A DNA stretch of 44,339 nt from CAYOLL01 sp964404765 [NCBI: uncultured Gemmatimonadota bacterium] (GTDB taxonomy: Bacteria > 4572-55), in contig CAYOLL010000037.1 of NCBI GenBank assembly GCA_964404765.1, positions 1 to 44,339 of the forward strand, read 5' to 3'. The position numbers and the translations under genes were made by a program. The stretch's first letter is position 1. Every line of letters starts with the position of its first letter. Positions 1 to 11,300 of the stretch are shown one piece after another. The notes beneath the pieces are model-generated. The model was not told the origin of the DNA. It searched no databases and saw nothing but the letters and a program-made list of their open reading frames with translations.

Positions 1-2
1 AC

Positions 3-1916
3 GACCCGGACCCGGACGTAACCGACTGCAACGATAACAACAATGCCGTCTATACCGGCGCAACCGAAATCTGCAATGGTATTGACGATGACTGTGATGG
101 TACAATTGATGAAACCGGCGGAGTGACCACGTTTTACGCCGATAGCGACAATGACGGTTATGGCAATCCAACCGTAACGGTTACGGCGTGTTCGGCCCCG
201 GCCGGATATGTAACCAATAACACCGACTGCAATGATGGCAATAGCGTCATCAATCCGGCGGCGACGGAAGTCTGTGACGCGGTTGATAACGACTGCGACG
301 GGTTAATTGACGAAGGTTTGGCCTACACCGCCAATCTGAGCGGCACGACCAGCATCTGCCCGGGGGCTATAACCAATCTGCGGGTGACCATGACCGGCGG
401 CGCAAGCCCCTATAGCGTCAGCATCAACAACGGCGTGGGCACAATCACCGGCTATACCAGCGGAACCAACATCCAGGTCACCCCCGGCGCGACGACGATC
501 TACACCCTGACCGCTGTGACCGACGTAGGCGGCTGTTCGGGCACGATCGGCGCGGCGACTGTGACGGTGACCTGGGACACGGTTGACTCGGACGGCGATG
601 GTATTGTCGACGCCTGCGATAACTGCGATGTTCCGGGCGGCGTTTTTAGTCATACCTGGCCCAACTACTTCTGCTTTCCGTATGAGCCGCACGTGAACAA
701 CAAAGGGCTGCTGGGGATTATGGCGGCAATGAAAACACAGAATCCGACAACTGGCGCTTTTGACGTAATCCTGGCCAACAACGATCACTTTCAGGCCGGG
801 CGAGTGTATTGGCTTACCTCCAACACCGCAATAACCCGAACCAACGACGCCGGCTGCGCCAACGCCGGCCCGGTAGTGGTGACGCGGCCGTGGGGCGGCG
901 GCTTGTCGACAACGCCGGCGCTGTGGTTCGGCAACCCTTTTGAAGTAACGATTCCTGGCGCGTATGTGGCGTTAAACAACGGCGCGCCATTGAGCGATAT
1001 CCGAATCCTATCGGGCCGATATTGGGTTCCGCTGACCGGAACCACTTCGATTGCCAAGGGGGTGATAATGTATACGCTCAATACCTGCCCGGCCACGCAG
1101 GTAACGTTGACTCGCGGCGCGTTGCGTGAGGACGCCGGCTTGATTGCGCCCGGCCTGCCGGAGACGATGACGGCCGAATGGTGGGCGCTGGACCTCGCCG
1201 CGTCTGCCGGTTCCGGCTACAGCGACGCGACGATGGGTGTTGACACGCAGTATCAGGCGGGCTATGAGCCGCTGTTTGACTGGCCGGTCAAGCGGACTCC
1301 GGGCGCGACGCTGCAAGCGGGTTTCTGCTTAGCCGGGGCGCCGGACTTGCTGCAGACGGACTATCGGCCGCGGCTGAGCGGACCGTCTGTCTGGCAATTG
1401 GTGGTCAGCGAGACGAGCGGCCGGGCCACAGAGGTTCGGCTAAGTTGGCCGCTGCTGCCGCGCATTAGCGGCGACATTCGTTTCAGCCTGTATGACGAGC
1501 AGGGCGCGCGGCTGGCGGACATGCGTTCGACGGATGAATATGTTTACCGCACGGACGGCAGGACGGCCGAGGCGCATTTCTGGGTTGTGGCCCAGTTAGC
1601 CACGGATTCGACCGATCCGCTGACGGCCATTCCGGTGACGAACTATCGGCTGGAGCAGAACTGGCCCAACCCGTTCAATCCGAGCACGACGATTCGTTAT
1701 AGCTTGGTTGCCCCGGGGCCGGTCAGACTGGCTGTCTATAATGTAGCCGGGCAGTTGGTGCGGACGCTGGTCAATCAATCGCAGACACCCGGCCGGCACA
1801 GCGCGGTCTGGGACGGCTTAAACGAGCAGGGCGGGTCAGTAGCCAGTGGCATTTATCTCTATGAATTGGAGGTCGGGGCGTTCAAAGAAACGAAGCGGAT
1901 GACACTGTTAAAATAA
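3..1916 (+). CDS. Surface protein with MopE-type metal-binding repeats and secretion tail (5' end missing)
   Basis: The frame is open from the first bases of the window, so the true start lies upstream; a GTG at 123 is not needed as a start. The visible N-terminal part carries two copies of the DCND...ATEICNGIDDDCDGTIDE pattern, typical of the Cu-binding MopE / putative metal-binding repeat family (PF11617-like). An Ig-like stretch follows, then a DSDGDGIVDACDNC thrombospondin type 3-like calcium loop. The middle, with its VYWLTSN and WFGNPF pieces, resembles the region before the tail of the giant protein next door. The last ~90 residues are a FlgD-Ig / T9SS type A-like tail (NWPNPFNPS, then GIYLYELEVG), so the protein is probably exported and surface-attached or released. 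A metal-binding role is inferred from the repeats only. An intrinsic terminator follows, so it is probably transcribed separately from the next gene. Confidence 0.85.
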   Translation, partial: DPDPDVTDCNDNNNAVYTGATEICNGIDDDCDGTIDETGGVTTFYADSDNDGYGNPTVTVTACSAPAGYVTNNTDCNDGNSVINPAATEVCDAVDNDCDGLIDEGLAYTANLSGTTSICPGAITNLRVTMTGGASPYSVSINNGVGTITGYTSGTNIQVTPGATTIYTLTAVTDVGGCSGTIGAATVTVTWDTVDSDGDGIVDACDNCDVPGGVFSHTWPNYFCFPYEPHVNNKGLLGIMAAMKTQNPTTGAFDVILANNDHFQAGRVYWLTSNTAITRTNDAGCANAGPVVVTRPWGGGLSTTPALWFGNPFEVTIPGAYVALNNGAPLSDIRILSGRYWVPLTGTTSIAKGVIMYTLNTCPATQVTLTRGALREDAGLIAPGLPETMTAEWWALDLAASAGSGYSDATMGVDTQYQAGYEPLFDWPVKRTPGATLQAGFCLAGAPDLLQTDYRPRLSGPSVWQLVVSETSGRATEVRLSWPLLPRISGDIRFSLYDEQGARLADMRSTDEYVYRTDGRTAEAHFWVVAQLATDSTDPLTAIPVTNYRLEQNWPNPFNPSTTIRYSLVAPGPVRLAVYNVAGQLVRTLVNQSQTPGRHSAVWDGLNEQGGSVASGIYLYELEVGAFKETKRMTLLK

Positions 1917-1953
1917 GACCATATTCCTGGAAAAGTACCTACTTGCAAATAAG

Positions 1954-1985
1954 GCCGGAGGCGAGTCCATCGCTTCCGGCTTTTT
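1954..1985 (+). terminator. Intrinsic terminator after the MopE-repeat gene
   Basis: A 10-bp stem (arms 1954-1963 and 1971-1980, one G-U pair, 7-nt loop) is followed directly by five T residues and a further T-rich stretch. It starts 37 nt after the stop codon, in the right place to end the transcript of the upstream gene. Confidence 0.85.
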
Positions 1986-2311
1986 CATTTTTGACAATTT
2001 CAGTTGCGCAGACTGCCATAGTTTTGTATCATGTACCCCTATATTTGAGGGTTTATTGCGAACTTCATAAACAGATACCAAGGACCTGACGTCAGTTCTT
2101 TAAACTGATATGGCGCTTTAAAAATGGCATCTTTACATCTACATGAAGTTGGCATTTTTAGATAGCTTTCGCATTTCCTACCGGGGATTTTATAAAATTT
2201 CCATTGGCGTATCTGCTTTTTAAAAGCTAAGATACGCGCCTTAGCGTTATACCGACCGCTTTCTTATAAGATTTTCTTTCCGATACGCATATTGAGCAAG
2301 GAGTTATAACC
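1986..2311. other. Leader region of the giant gene, no coding potential seen
   Basis: This AT-richer gap holds no convincing gene. It contains a TTGACA at 1991-1996 without a good -10 at the usual spacing. It also has an 8-bp AT-rich inverted repeat around 2118-2161, a strong hairpin at 2207-2237 (listed separately), and a TATAAG at 2265-2270 that could be a -10 box with a poor -35. The ribosome-binding site AAGGAG (2298-2303) sits 8 nt before the ATG at 2312. Confidence 0.5.
2207..2237. repeat. Long hairpin in the leader of the giant gene
   Basis: The arms read CGTATCT-GCTTTT and AAAAGC-TA-AGATACG. They are complementary over 13-14 bp, with one 2-nt bulge and almost no loop. It lies about 75 nt before the start codon of the 24-kb frame and has no T tract on its + side. 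It could be a transcript-stabilising or attenuating structure, or a remnant of a palindromic element; the function is unknown. Confidence 0.55.
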
Positions 2312-5300
2312 ATGAAGACTTCCCTATTTTATCCATTTTATAGCCGTTTGGCCTTTATGACTGTAGTTTTTTGCGTACTGTCGGGGTTGTGCGCGCCGGT
2401 GGGGGCGGCGACGATTGATGTTGCACCCGCCGAAGTAGACACGATTAGCCTTAATGGTCGCTGCTCATTGCTTGAAGCAATTATCGCGGCAAATACCAAT
2501 TTGGGCTATGGCGGCGATTGCCCGGCCGGAACTGCGGCTCAGGCTGATACTATACGGTTAGTTGTCAACGTTGTCGACAGTACCTACAGCCCGGCGGATG
2601 CTTTCGACACAACCGACGGTAATACAACGCTTCCCCTAATATCACAAGATTTAGTGATTCTGGGAAATAATGCGACAATCACACTGGGCGACGGGGATCT
2701 CGCCCGACATTTTCATATTGGTATTGGCGCTACGGTTACAATAAAAAATCTGTCTATTACGTATGGCTATGCTAATTCGGCAAACGGCGGCGGCATTCTA
2801 AACAAAGGCGCTCTGACGCTTATAGACTGTGTTATAGCGGACAATAGCGCCGAGTTTGCCGGGGGGGGCATTTACAATGCCGTCGGCGCAAGTTGTACGA
2901 TTCAACGCTGCACAATTGAAAACAATCATGCATTCTCAGGTTCCGGCGGCGGACTGATGAATAACGGGGGAATCTGTCAGATTCAAAGCTCTACTATCGG
3001 ACCAAATAATACCGCTTCATCTGTCGGCGGCGGTATTTATAACTTTGGGCCGGCGGGACCGGCGACGATAACGCTTACGAATTGCACGATTAGCGGCAAT
3101 AGCGCGAGTTCAAGCGGCGGCGGTATCCTGAATGAAAGCAATAGCGGAGCGTCCGCAACGCTTACGCTGTATCACTGTACAGTTACAAACAATAGCTGCG
3201 GTATTTTTGGTTCGACCGCCGGAGGTATTCATTCCGGCGCTAATTCGTCGGTCATATGCGACCATACGATAATCGCCGGTAATACGGCATCGTCAAATCC
3301 CGATGTGAACGGGTTCGGATACACCTCTAACGGTTATAATTTAATTGGCGATAATGGCAGCGTTGCCTCTCCTATTATCACGCTTTTTACGGGACAAGAT
3401 ACATCCGGAGTTTCCCCAAACCTTAGCTCCCTTCAAGACAATGGCGGCCCGACCTTTACCCACTTGCCCCTGCCTCTGTTCGGCGGCAGCCCGGTCATCG
3501 ACCGGGGCGATCCAAATATCTCTACCGGTACCGACCAGCGCGGCTCCGGGCGGGTGGAGTTTGGCGGCAACTCTTGCACTCAAAGGATGGACATTGGCGC
3601 GGTGGAGTTTCGGCCGTTTAGGGTAACACGCACCGATTCTCTCAATACGGTTGAAGGCACACTTCCCACGGCATTGGAGGCAGTCAATCTCGGTACCGGC
3701 CCTTGCGCCGACTCTATCGCCATTATTGTAAGCGGCGTCCTCAGTCCGGATCCGAATATCGCTACGTTGGAGATCAACAACCCTGCTAGAATTTACGGAC
3801 CAACCGGTGGTCGAGTCGCCGATTTTACCGCCGACGGTACCGTTGTAAGAAATAATTTCCGGCGAAATAGCAGCGACGGTCTGGTCGTAAACCCTGGCGC
3901 AAACGGGACACTGATTAGAGACATCAACATTATTAATTTCCCCGGCAATGGTATTTATATAAACGCCGACAGCGTAACAATTCAGGGTTGCAAGATAGGA
4001 ACAGACGGCGGTTCGGATTTAGAGAATGGAGCAAGCGGAATTTTTATTGCGTTTAGTAAGAAGCATCTGATTGGCGGCCTAAATCCCGGGGACAAAAATG
4101 TTATTTCCGGTAACGTCCGATACGGGATCGAGTTTGTCAATGGCGGTTCCGATAGCAATTCTATTTTACAAAATATCATCGGCGCTTCCGTCGACGGCGG
4201 CAGTGCGATCCCCAACGGTTCCGGCGGAATTATGATTTATGGCGCCGGGAATATGATCGGGGGACCTAACGGGCGCAATCAAATCTCTGGTAATACCGGC
4301 GCGGGTATTACCCTCAATGGCGATAACAATATTATCCAAAACAATTATATCGGCGTGATCGAAGACGCAAGCGCCTCGTTGGGCAATAGCGACAACGGCA
4401 TAGACATTGCTTCCGGCCGCGACAATGTGATTGGCGGTTTCGGTTTAGGCAATGTAATCGGCGGCACAAATGGCGCGGGACTAAGAGTTGCCGGAGCATC
4501 CAACGATATTTATGGAAATTATATCGGCACAAACAGTGATCAAACCCAAATTCTGGCAAATGAGGGCGCCGGGATTGTTCTTACATTCGGTGCGGATACG
4601 GACAGTAATTCGGTTATTGCCAATGTCATTGGGCACAATACGGATTCCGGTATTATAATTCAAGGCTCGTCTTACAATATCATTGAAGGGAATTTTATTG
4701 GCGTTAAACCCGCCAACCTATCTGATATCGGTAATGAGGATTTTGGCATTTATGTAAGCGGCAGCCCGACTGAATACAACACCATCGGCGGCACAACGGC
4801 GGCGGCAAAAAATGTCATCGCTTATAATGACAGCGCCGGTATCTATATCCATCAGGATTCCAAATCCAACCTGATTGTGGGCAACTCGATCCGCGATAAC
4901 GGCAAATTGGGGATTGATTTAAGCCTATCCGCCGTTACCGACAACGTGACATTTAATGATCTGGAGATTGACAGCCTCTTAAATTTTCCGGTCATTTCCG
5001 CCGCGATAAAAAAGAGCGGCAATATCGTCATAAGCGGGACGTTTAGCAGCGCGCCCGGTTTAACCTGTCGGCTGGAATTTTTTGCCAATGATGCGGCCGA
5101 CCCGTCGAATTATGGCGAAGGCGACAGCTTATTAGCGGCGATCAATGTAACCACGCCGTCCCTGCCGATCCGCAGCGGTTTCACGACATCGGCAACTTTT
5201 CAAGTCACAATTCCGGACGGACTGCCGAACCCGACCTACATCACCGCTACCGCCACCGATACAAGTCCGCTGGCCTTTGGCACGTCGGAGTTTTCCCACG

Positions 5301-8300
5301 CCTACCTTTTTACCGGCGCAACTTGCCTGCAAGTGAACACTAGCAACGATACAAACGACGGCGCTTGCGACGCCGCCGACTGCAGCCTGCGCGAGGCGAT
5401 TACGGCGGCGACTGCCATCGCCGGGTTGGACACGGTATGTTTCAATGGCAACTTTGAAATCTTTATGTCCGGCAGCCCCTTTACAATTACCGATCCTGTT
5501 TTTATCGACGGGCCGCTGACCGGAAATGATCCGAATGTTACGGTTGACGGCGGCAGTAGTTCGGGCAGTTGTTTTAGAGTGGAAAGCGGCGGCAGCGGCT
5601 CAACGATTCGAGGTTTAAAAATTAAAAATTCCGGTGGCAATCAGCGGAGCGCCGTTTTCAATGGCATCGATTTAGTTGATGTCAGTTATGTAACCGTGGC
5701 GAACAACGTGATTGTCAACAACAACATCGGTCATGGCATTTATATAGATAATTCTACTACCGGCATCCCCGGTTATCATATGATCCGCAGTAACTATATC
5801 GGAGTTGACAGCAACGGTGATCCAATGGGCAACAACGCCGACGGCATCTACATCACGGAAGCCGATACCAATACAATTATCGGCAATCAAATCAGGTATA
5901 ATACAAATTCAGGGGTCACTGTTTTTCTTGCCAATCGCAACAAAATCGGCGGCAGTACCCCCGCCGAGAGAAATGTGATCAGCGGCAACGGTTTATCCGG
6001 GATAGTAATTAATGCCGCGGACAGCAACCATGTTGCCGGCAACTATATCGGTCTTGCTGCGGACGGCCGCACCGCGCAACCCAATGGCGCAGGCGGAGTA
6101 CTGATCGACAATACTCTTGGAACGGGATTTGATCCGGTCTACAATATCATCGGCGTGCGGACGAGTACTTCGGGCGAAGGCAATGTCATCAGCGGCAACA
6201 GCGATTACGGCGTTGAGATTCGAAGCCTCGAAAACCAGACCCGCTATAATCGTATTTCCGGCAATCTGATTGGCGTAACCAAAGACAGTACGCTGGTTAA
6301 TAGCTCGCCCCAAATAGATGGGGTTCATATCAATAGCACTGACAGAAGCAACATCGTTGGCGTAGATACAACCGCCGCTATCGCCGATGCCGCGCAGGGC
6401 AACCTGATCGGCGGCAATACCACCTACGGTATTTACACCGAAGGCGACAGCACGTTGGTAACCGGCAACTTAATCGGTCTTAAAAATGACTTTTCGCCCC
6501 GGCCCAACGGCTCAGACGGCGTCAAAATTGTTGATGCCGATTATGGTCATATCGGCCATGTCAATTTTCCCAATGTGATTGCTTACAACGGCGACAGCGG
6601 CGTACTCATTTTTGACAATATTGCTCCCTCCGGCTCCGCTGCTAACGATCCGATTGGCAATGCGATTCTGTATAACCGCATTTATGAAAACGATCAACAG
6701 GAAATCGATTTAACCGGTAATGCCAACAATGGTCAAGTCTACCCGATACTGACCCCGGCCAAACGCCGCGGCAATCAGCTTGATTTAACCGGCTTGTTGA
6801 ATCCTACGGTTCCCAATATGAGTTATCGACTGCAATTTTTCAATAGCCCGGCGGTCGATACTGTTGGCGGCTCCCCGATAGCCCAGGGAGAAGGCCGGGT
6901 ATATCTGGACGAAATAAATGTTACAGGCCCCCCGACCCGCGGCATAGCTACTTTTACAGCCAATCTTGCGGCTCAACCCGCAGTGGGCAGCTACATTGCG
7001 GCCACGGCCACCGACGGCAGCGGCAATACCTCGGAGTTTTCCCAATATATCCGCGTCTGCATGGACACCCTGACGGTTGCCAATACCGGCGATGATATCA
7101 ATACCGCTGGCAGTCTGCGCTGGGCGTTGGATAATGTCTGCGACGGTGGGCATATTACCTTTGCCGGTGGGTTGACAGGCTCTACCATTACCTTGCAAAG
7201 CGAATTGGCCGTGACCAAAAACGTTACCATCTTCAACACCACGCCGAACCTAAAAATAAGTGGTAATAACGCGCATCGGATTTTTAATATCGAAGACACG
7301 AGCCGGGACATTGCCGTCACCATCAGCGGTTTGCATTTGACGCAGGGTCACACATCGGGCGCTGCAAACGGCGGAGCCATCCGCATTGGCCGGGAAACGG
7401 CGCTGATCACCCGCTGCCGCATCTCCGACAGCCATGCGACGGGCGGCAGCGGCGGCGGGATTGCTATTGACGGAAACGGCGGAATAGGCAGAACCGTTGT
7501 TATTCACAATTGCACAATCGATTCCTGTACCGCGCAAAATAACGGCGGCGGCATTCATGTCCAGGGCAGTTTCGGGACAACACTGCGTCTGATTCAAGCT
7601 ACGATTTCGGGAAATAACGCAGGAAGCAACGGCGGCGGTATTTTGATTGCAGCCGCCAGTTTGGATTTATTTAATAGCACGATCACAAATAACAGCGCTG
7701 TAAATGGTGGCGGAGTTGCCTATAATGGCAGCACGGGGGATTTGTTCAGATATGGACATTCAATTATTGCTGCTAATAACGGTAATGTTAATCCGGATTT
7801 AAATATAAGCGGCCCGTTTAACGATGCCGGGAATAATTTGATCGGCGGAAATCCCTTGCTAAGCGGCATGATCGCCTGCGGTGATTTGCTCGTGCATCAA
7901 CCCTTGCTAAACAGCGCGGCCATTGATAGTGGCGCTTCGGCCGATACCTTGTTGACGGATCCCTGTGGCAACGCGCGGGTGCGCGACGGCAACGGCGACG
8001 GCATCGTCAAAATCGACATCGGCGCGTATGAATCCAATCTCTGCGCAACCAATATCTTTTATGTCGCCAATCTAAACGACGCGGGCAGCGGCTCATTGCG
8101 CGAGGCGCTGGATTACGCCAATTTCTGCGCCGGGCTGGATACGATTTATTTCAATGTGAGCGGGACGATTTCACCTGCGTCAAAATATGTGATCAGCGAT
8201 TCGGCGCTGATTGACGGGCGGGATACGAACCTAACGGGATGCGCGCCTAAAATCGTCATTAACGGCGGAAGCGGTTTTCCCGAAATTATCCTGGTAGGCG

Positions 8301-11300
8301 CTAATGGCGTGACTTTGCGCAGTTTAGTCGTCAACAACAACCGCAGCGGCGATGGCATTAAAATTCAAGGTAATAGCAATGCGGTCGAGTGCTGTTACAT
8401 CGGTACGGATCAGGCCGGCAATACGGCTGTACGCAACCGCGACGACGGCATCGAAATCCGCGGCAATCGCAATCGCATCGGCGTGGACGGCAGCGACGGC
8501 ATTGACGATAGTTTGCAGAAGAATTTAATCAGCGGCAATAGCGAGGCAGGCGTACGCATTGAAACCGGCGATTACAATATGGTTTCCGGCAATTATATCG
8601 GGCTGAACATCGGCGGCGCGGGATTGGGAAATAGCGGCAGCGGCGTTTTGATCGGGTCGCTTTTCGGCCGCAATCCGTCAAGCGGCGATATTGTCGGCGT
8701 TGTCGGCAGTAATCCGGCGGAGGCCAATGTCATCAGCGGCAACGGGGCGTATGGTGTGGAAGTTCGCGGCGGCGATGGCTTTGGTCTATTTAATCGCATC
8801 TCCGGCAACTACATCGGCACGGATCCGTCCGGCGGTTCGGCAATCCAAAACGGGCTTACCGGCGTAATGATTCAGAATAGCGCCAGATATACCGTTGTCG
8901 GCACGGACATTACGCCGGCGCTGCCCAATCAGGGTAACCTGATCAGCGGCAACGGCGAGTACGGCATTCGTATCGACGGCAACGGGACAATTGTAACCGG
9001 CAATAAAATCGGCACGATATTTAACGGCGCTGCGTCGCTGCCGAATGCAAAGCACGGCATCAAGATTGTCGACGCGGATTCCTGCGTGATTGGCAGTTCG
9101 GCTTTCCCGGACACCATTGCTTTCAATGGCGGCAACGGCATTTTTGTTTTTGATACCAATCCGACAGGCACGGGTTTGCCGGCTGTTGATCCTTTTGGTA
9201 ATAGTTTCCTATACAACAGCATTTTTGATAATGATAGCCTGGGCATTGACTTGGCCCTTATTGGCGGTGACAGCGTGGGTGTAACGCACAATGATGATTT
9301 GGATGCCGATAACGGTCCGAACGGTTTCCAAAACTTCCCGGTCATTGTCGACGCGGTTAAAAACGGCGCTGACCTGCGCTTGAGCGGTTCTCTTTCCAGC
9401 CAGGCCGGTCACACTTATTTGCTGCAGTTTTTTTATGATACGACCTGTGATCCCTCCGATCACGGCGAAGGCAAAAATTATATCGATGCCTTTTCCATAA
9501 CTACGACGTCGTTTGACATAAACTTCAATAATACCGCAACCGCTTCAATTCAGATTGGCTATAAAATCACGGCCACCGCAACGGATTTGAACGACAACAA
9601 TACCTCCGAATTTTCCCAATGCGCAACCGTTGCGCAGGCTTGCCCGGCGGCCAAAATCGTCTATGTCGATTCCGCCCGGACGACCAGCGGTCAAGGCTTT
9701 AGCTGGAACAACGCCTTCCGCACCCTGCAGGAAGCGCTGGATTTTGCCCGAAACGGCGGCTGCGACATCGACTCGATCCATGTGGCCAAAGGCACCTATT
9801 ATCCGGCAGCAGGCGGAGCGGCCAACTCGCGTGATTCCAGCTTTGCCCTGCGGGATACGTTGGCGATTGTAGGCGGCTATCCAACGCCGGTACCGGGCCC
9901 AAGCCGGACGGCGCGCAGCGTGGCGCGGGATTGGGTCGCCAATCCGACGATTTTGAGCGGGGATATCGGTACGGCAAATGACAACACGGACAATAGTTAC
10001 CATGTGGTTGTTGGTAACAATACGAATAGCAGCGCTGTTTTGGACGGTTTTATTATTATACAGGGGAACGCAAACGGCCCAAGCGCAGACGGATTCGGTG
10101 GGGGTATCACTATTTCTACAGGCTTACCCGTTTTAAAAAATCTGACGGTCTACAACAATGCAGCGATTGCTGAAGGCGGCGGGTTATATCTGACGAATTG
10201 CCCGGGGGCGATTTCGCTAACCGGTCTGGATTTTGTCGGCAATACCTCCGGCATACAAGGCGGCGGAATCAGCTTCGATAGCTGCGCGGACGTGGCGCTC
10301 AATGACCTGCTGATAAGCGGAAACACGGCACAATTTGGCGGCGGCATATTAATTGAAAATGTTCCCGGCGGAAACTACGCCATCACGGGCTCGCTATTTC
10401 GCGAAAATGTGGCCACAAGTGATGGTGGCGGTCTTCATAAAGCCGCGAGCGCCGGTATTGTGACATCGCTTACGGATGTCGATTTTGTCCGAAATTCCGC
10501 CAGGAACGGCAGCGGGACGACAGGTTCCGGCGGCGGCATCGGCCACCATTCCGGCACGTTGAATTTAGTGCGCGTAACTTTTGATGCCGACTCCAGCGTT
10601 GTTTACGGCGGCGCTTTGTTCAGCAATAATTCAACGGTAGCCATCCGCAACTCCACTTTTAAAAATAACCATTCCAGGGCCGACGGCGGTGCTATCCGTT
10701 CCGGAACCGACATTTTGAGTATAGCCAACACTGTTTTTACGGGCAACACTGCCGCAAATGGCGGTGCGATGTTAAACACCTTCGTTACCGGCACGTTGAC
10801 TAATGTTTCTTTTTTTGGTAACATCGCCGGCAACGGCGGGGCAATGTGGAACAATAATGGTAATACATTGCTTCAAAATTCACTGCTATGGGGCAATACG
10901 ACCTCGAACGGCGCACAGATTTTTAATAGCAATAATACGACCGGCATTCGCCACAGCCTGATCCAAAATTCCAACGGCAGCGGTCAATGCTGGGTTCTCG
11001 CTTTAGGCACGGACAGTGGCGGCAACATTGACGCCGACCCGCAGCTTAACGGCGATTTTACTTTGTCGGCCGCTTCGATTGCCATCGATATGGGCGACAG
11101 CACGTTTTTACCGCAAGATACGTTTGATCTGGATGGCGACGGTGGCGTGACCGAGTCGCTCCCCTATGATTTGGCCGACAACGCCCGCAGTCAAGGCAAT
11201 CAGGTGGACATGGGCGCGTATGAGTTTGCCGGCCCGGCCGACTCGTTGCGGGTGACCAATGCCAACGATGATGGCCCCGGCTCGTTGCGGGCGGCCATCA

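Noticed and set aside
1991-2019. TTGACA with a possible -10 as promoter of the giant gene
   Set aside because: The hexamer at 17-bp spacing (TGCCAT) matches only three consensus bases, so the call is too weak to list as a promoter.
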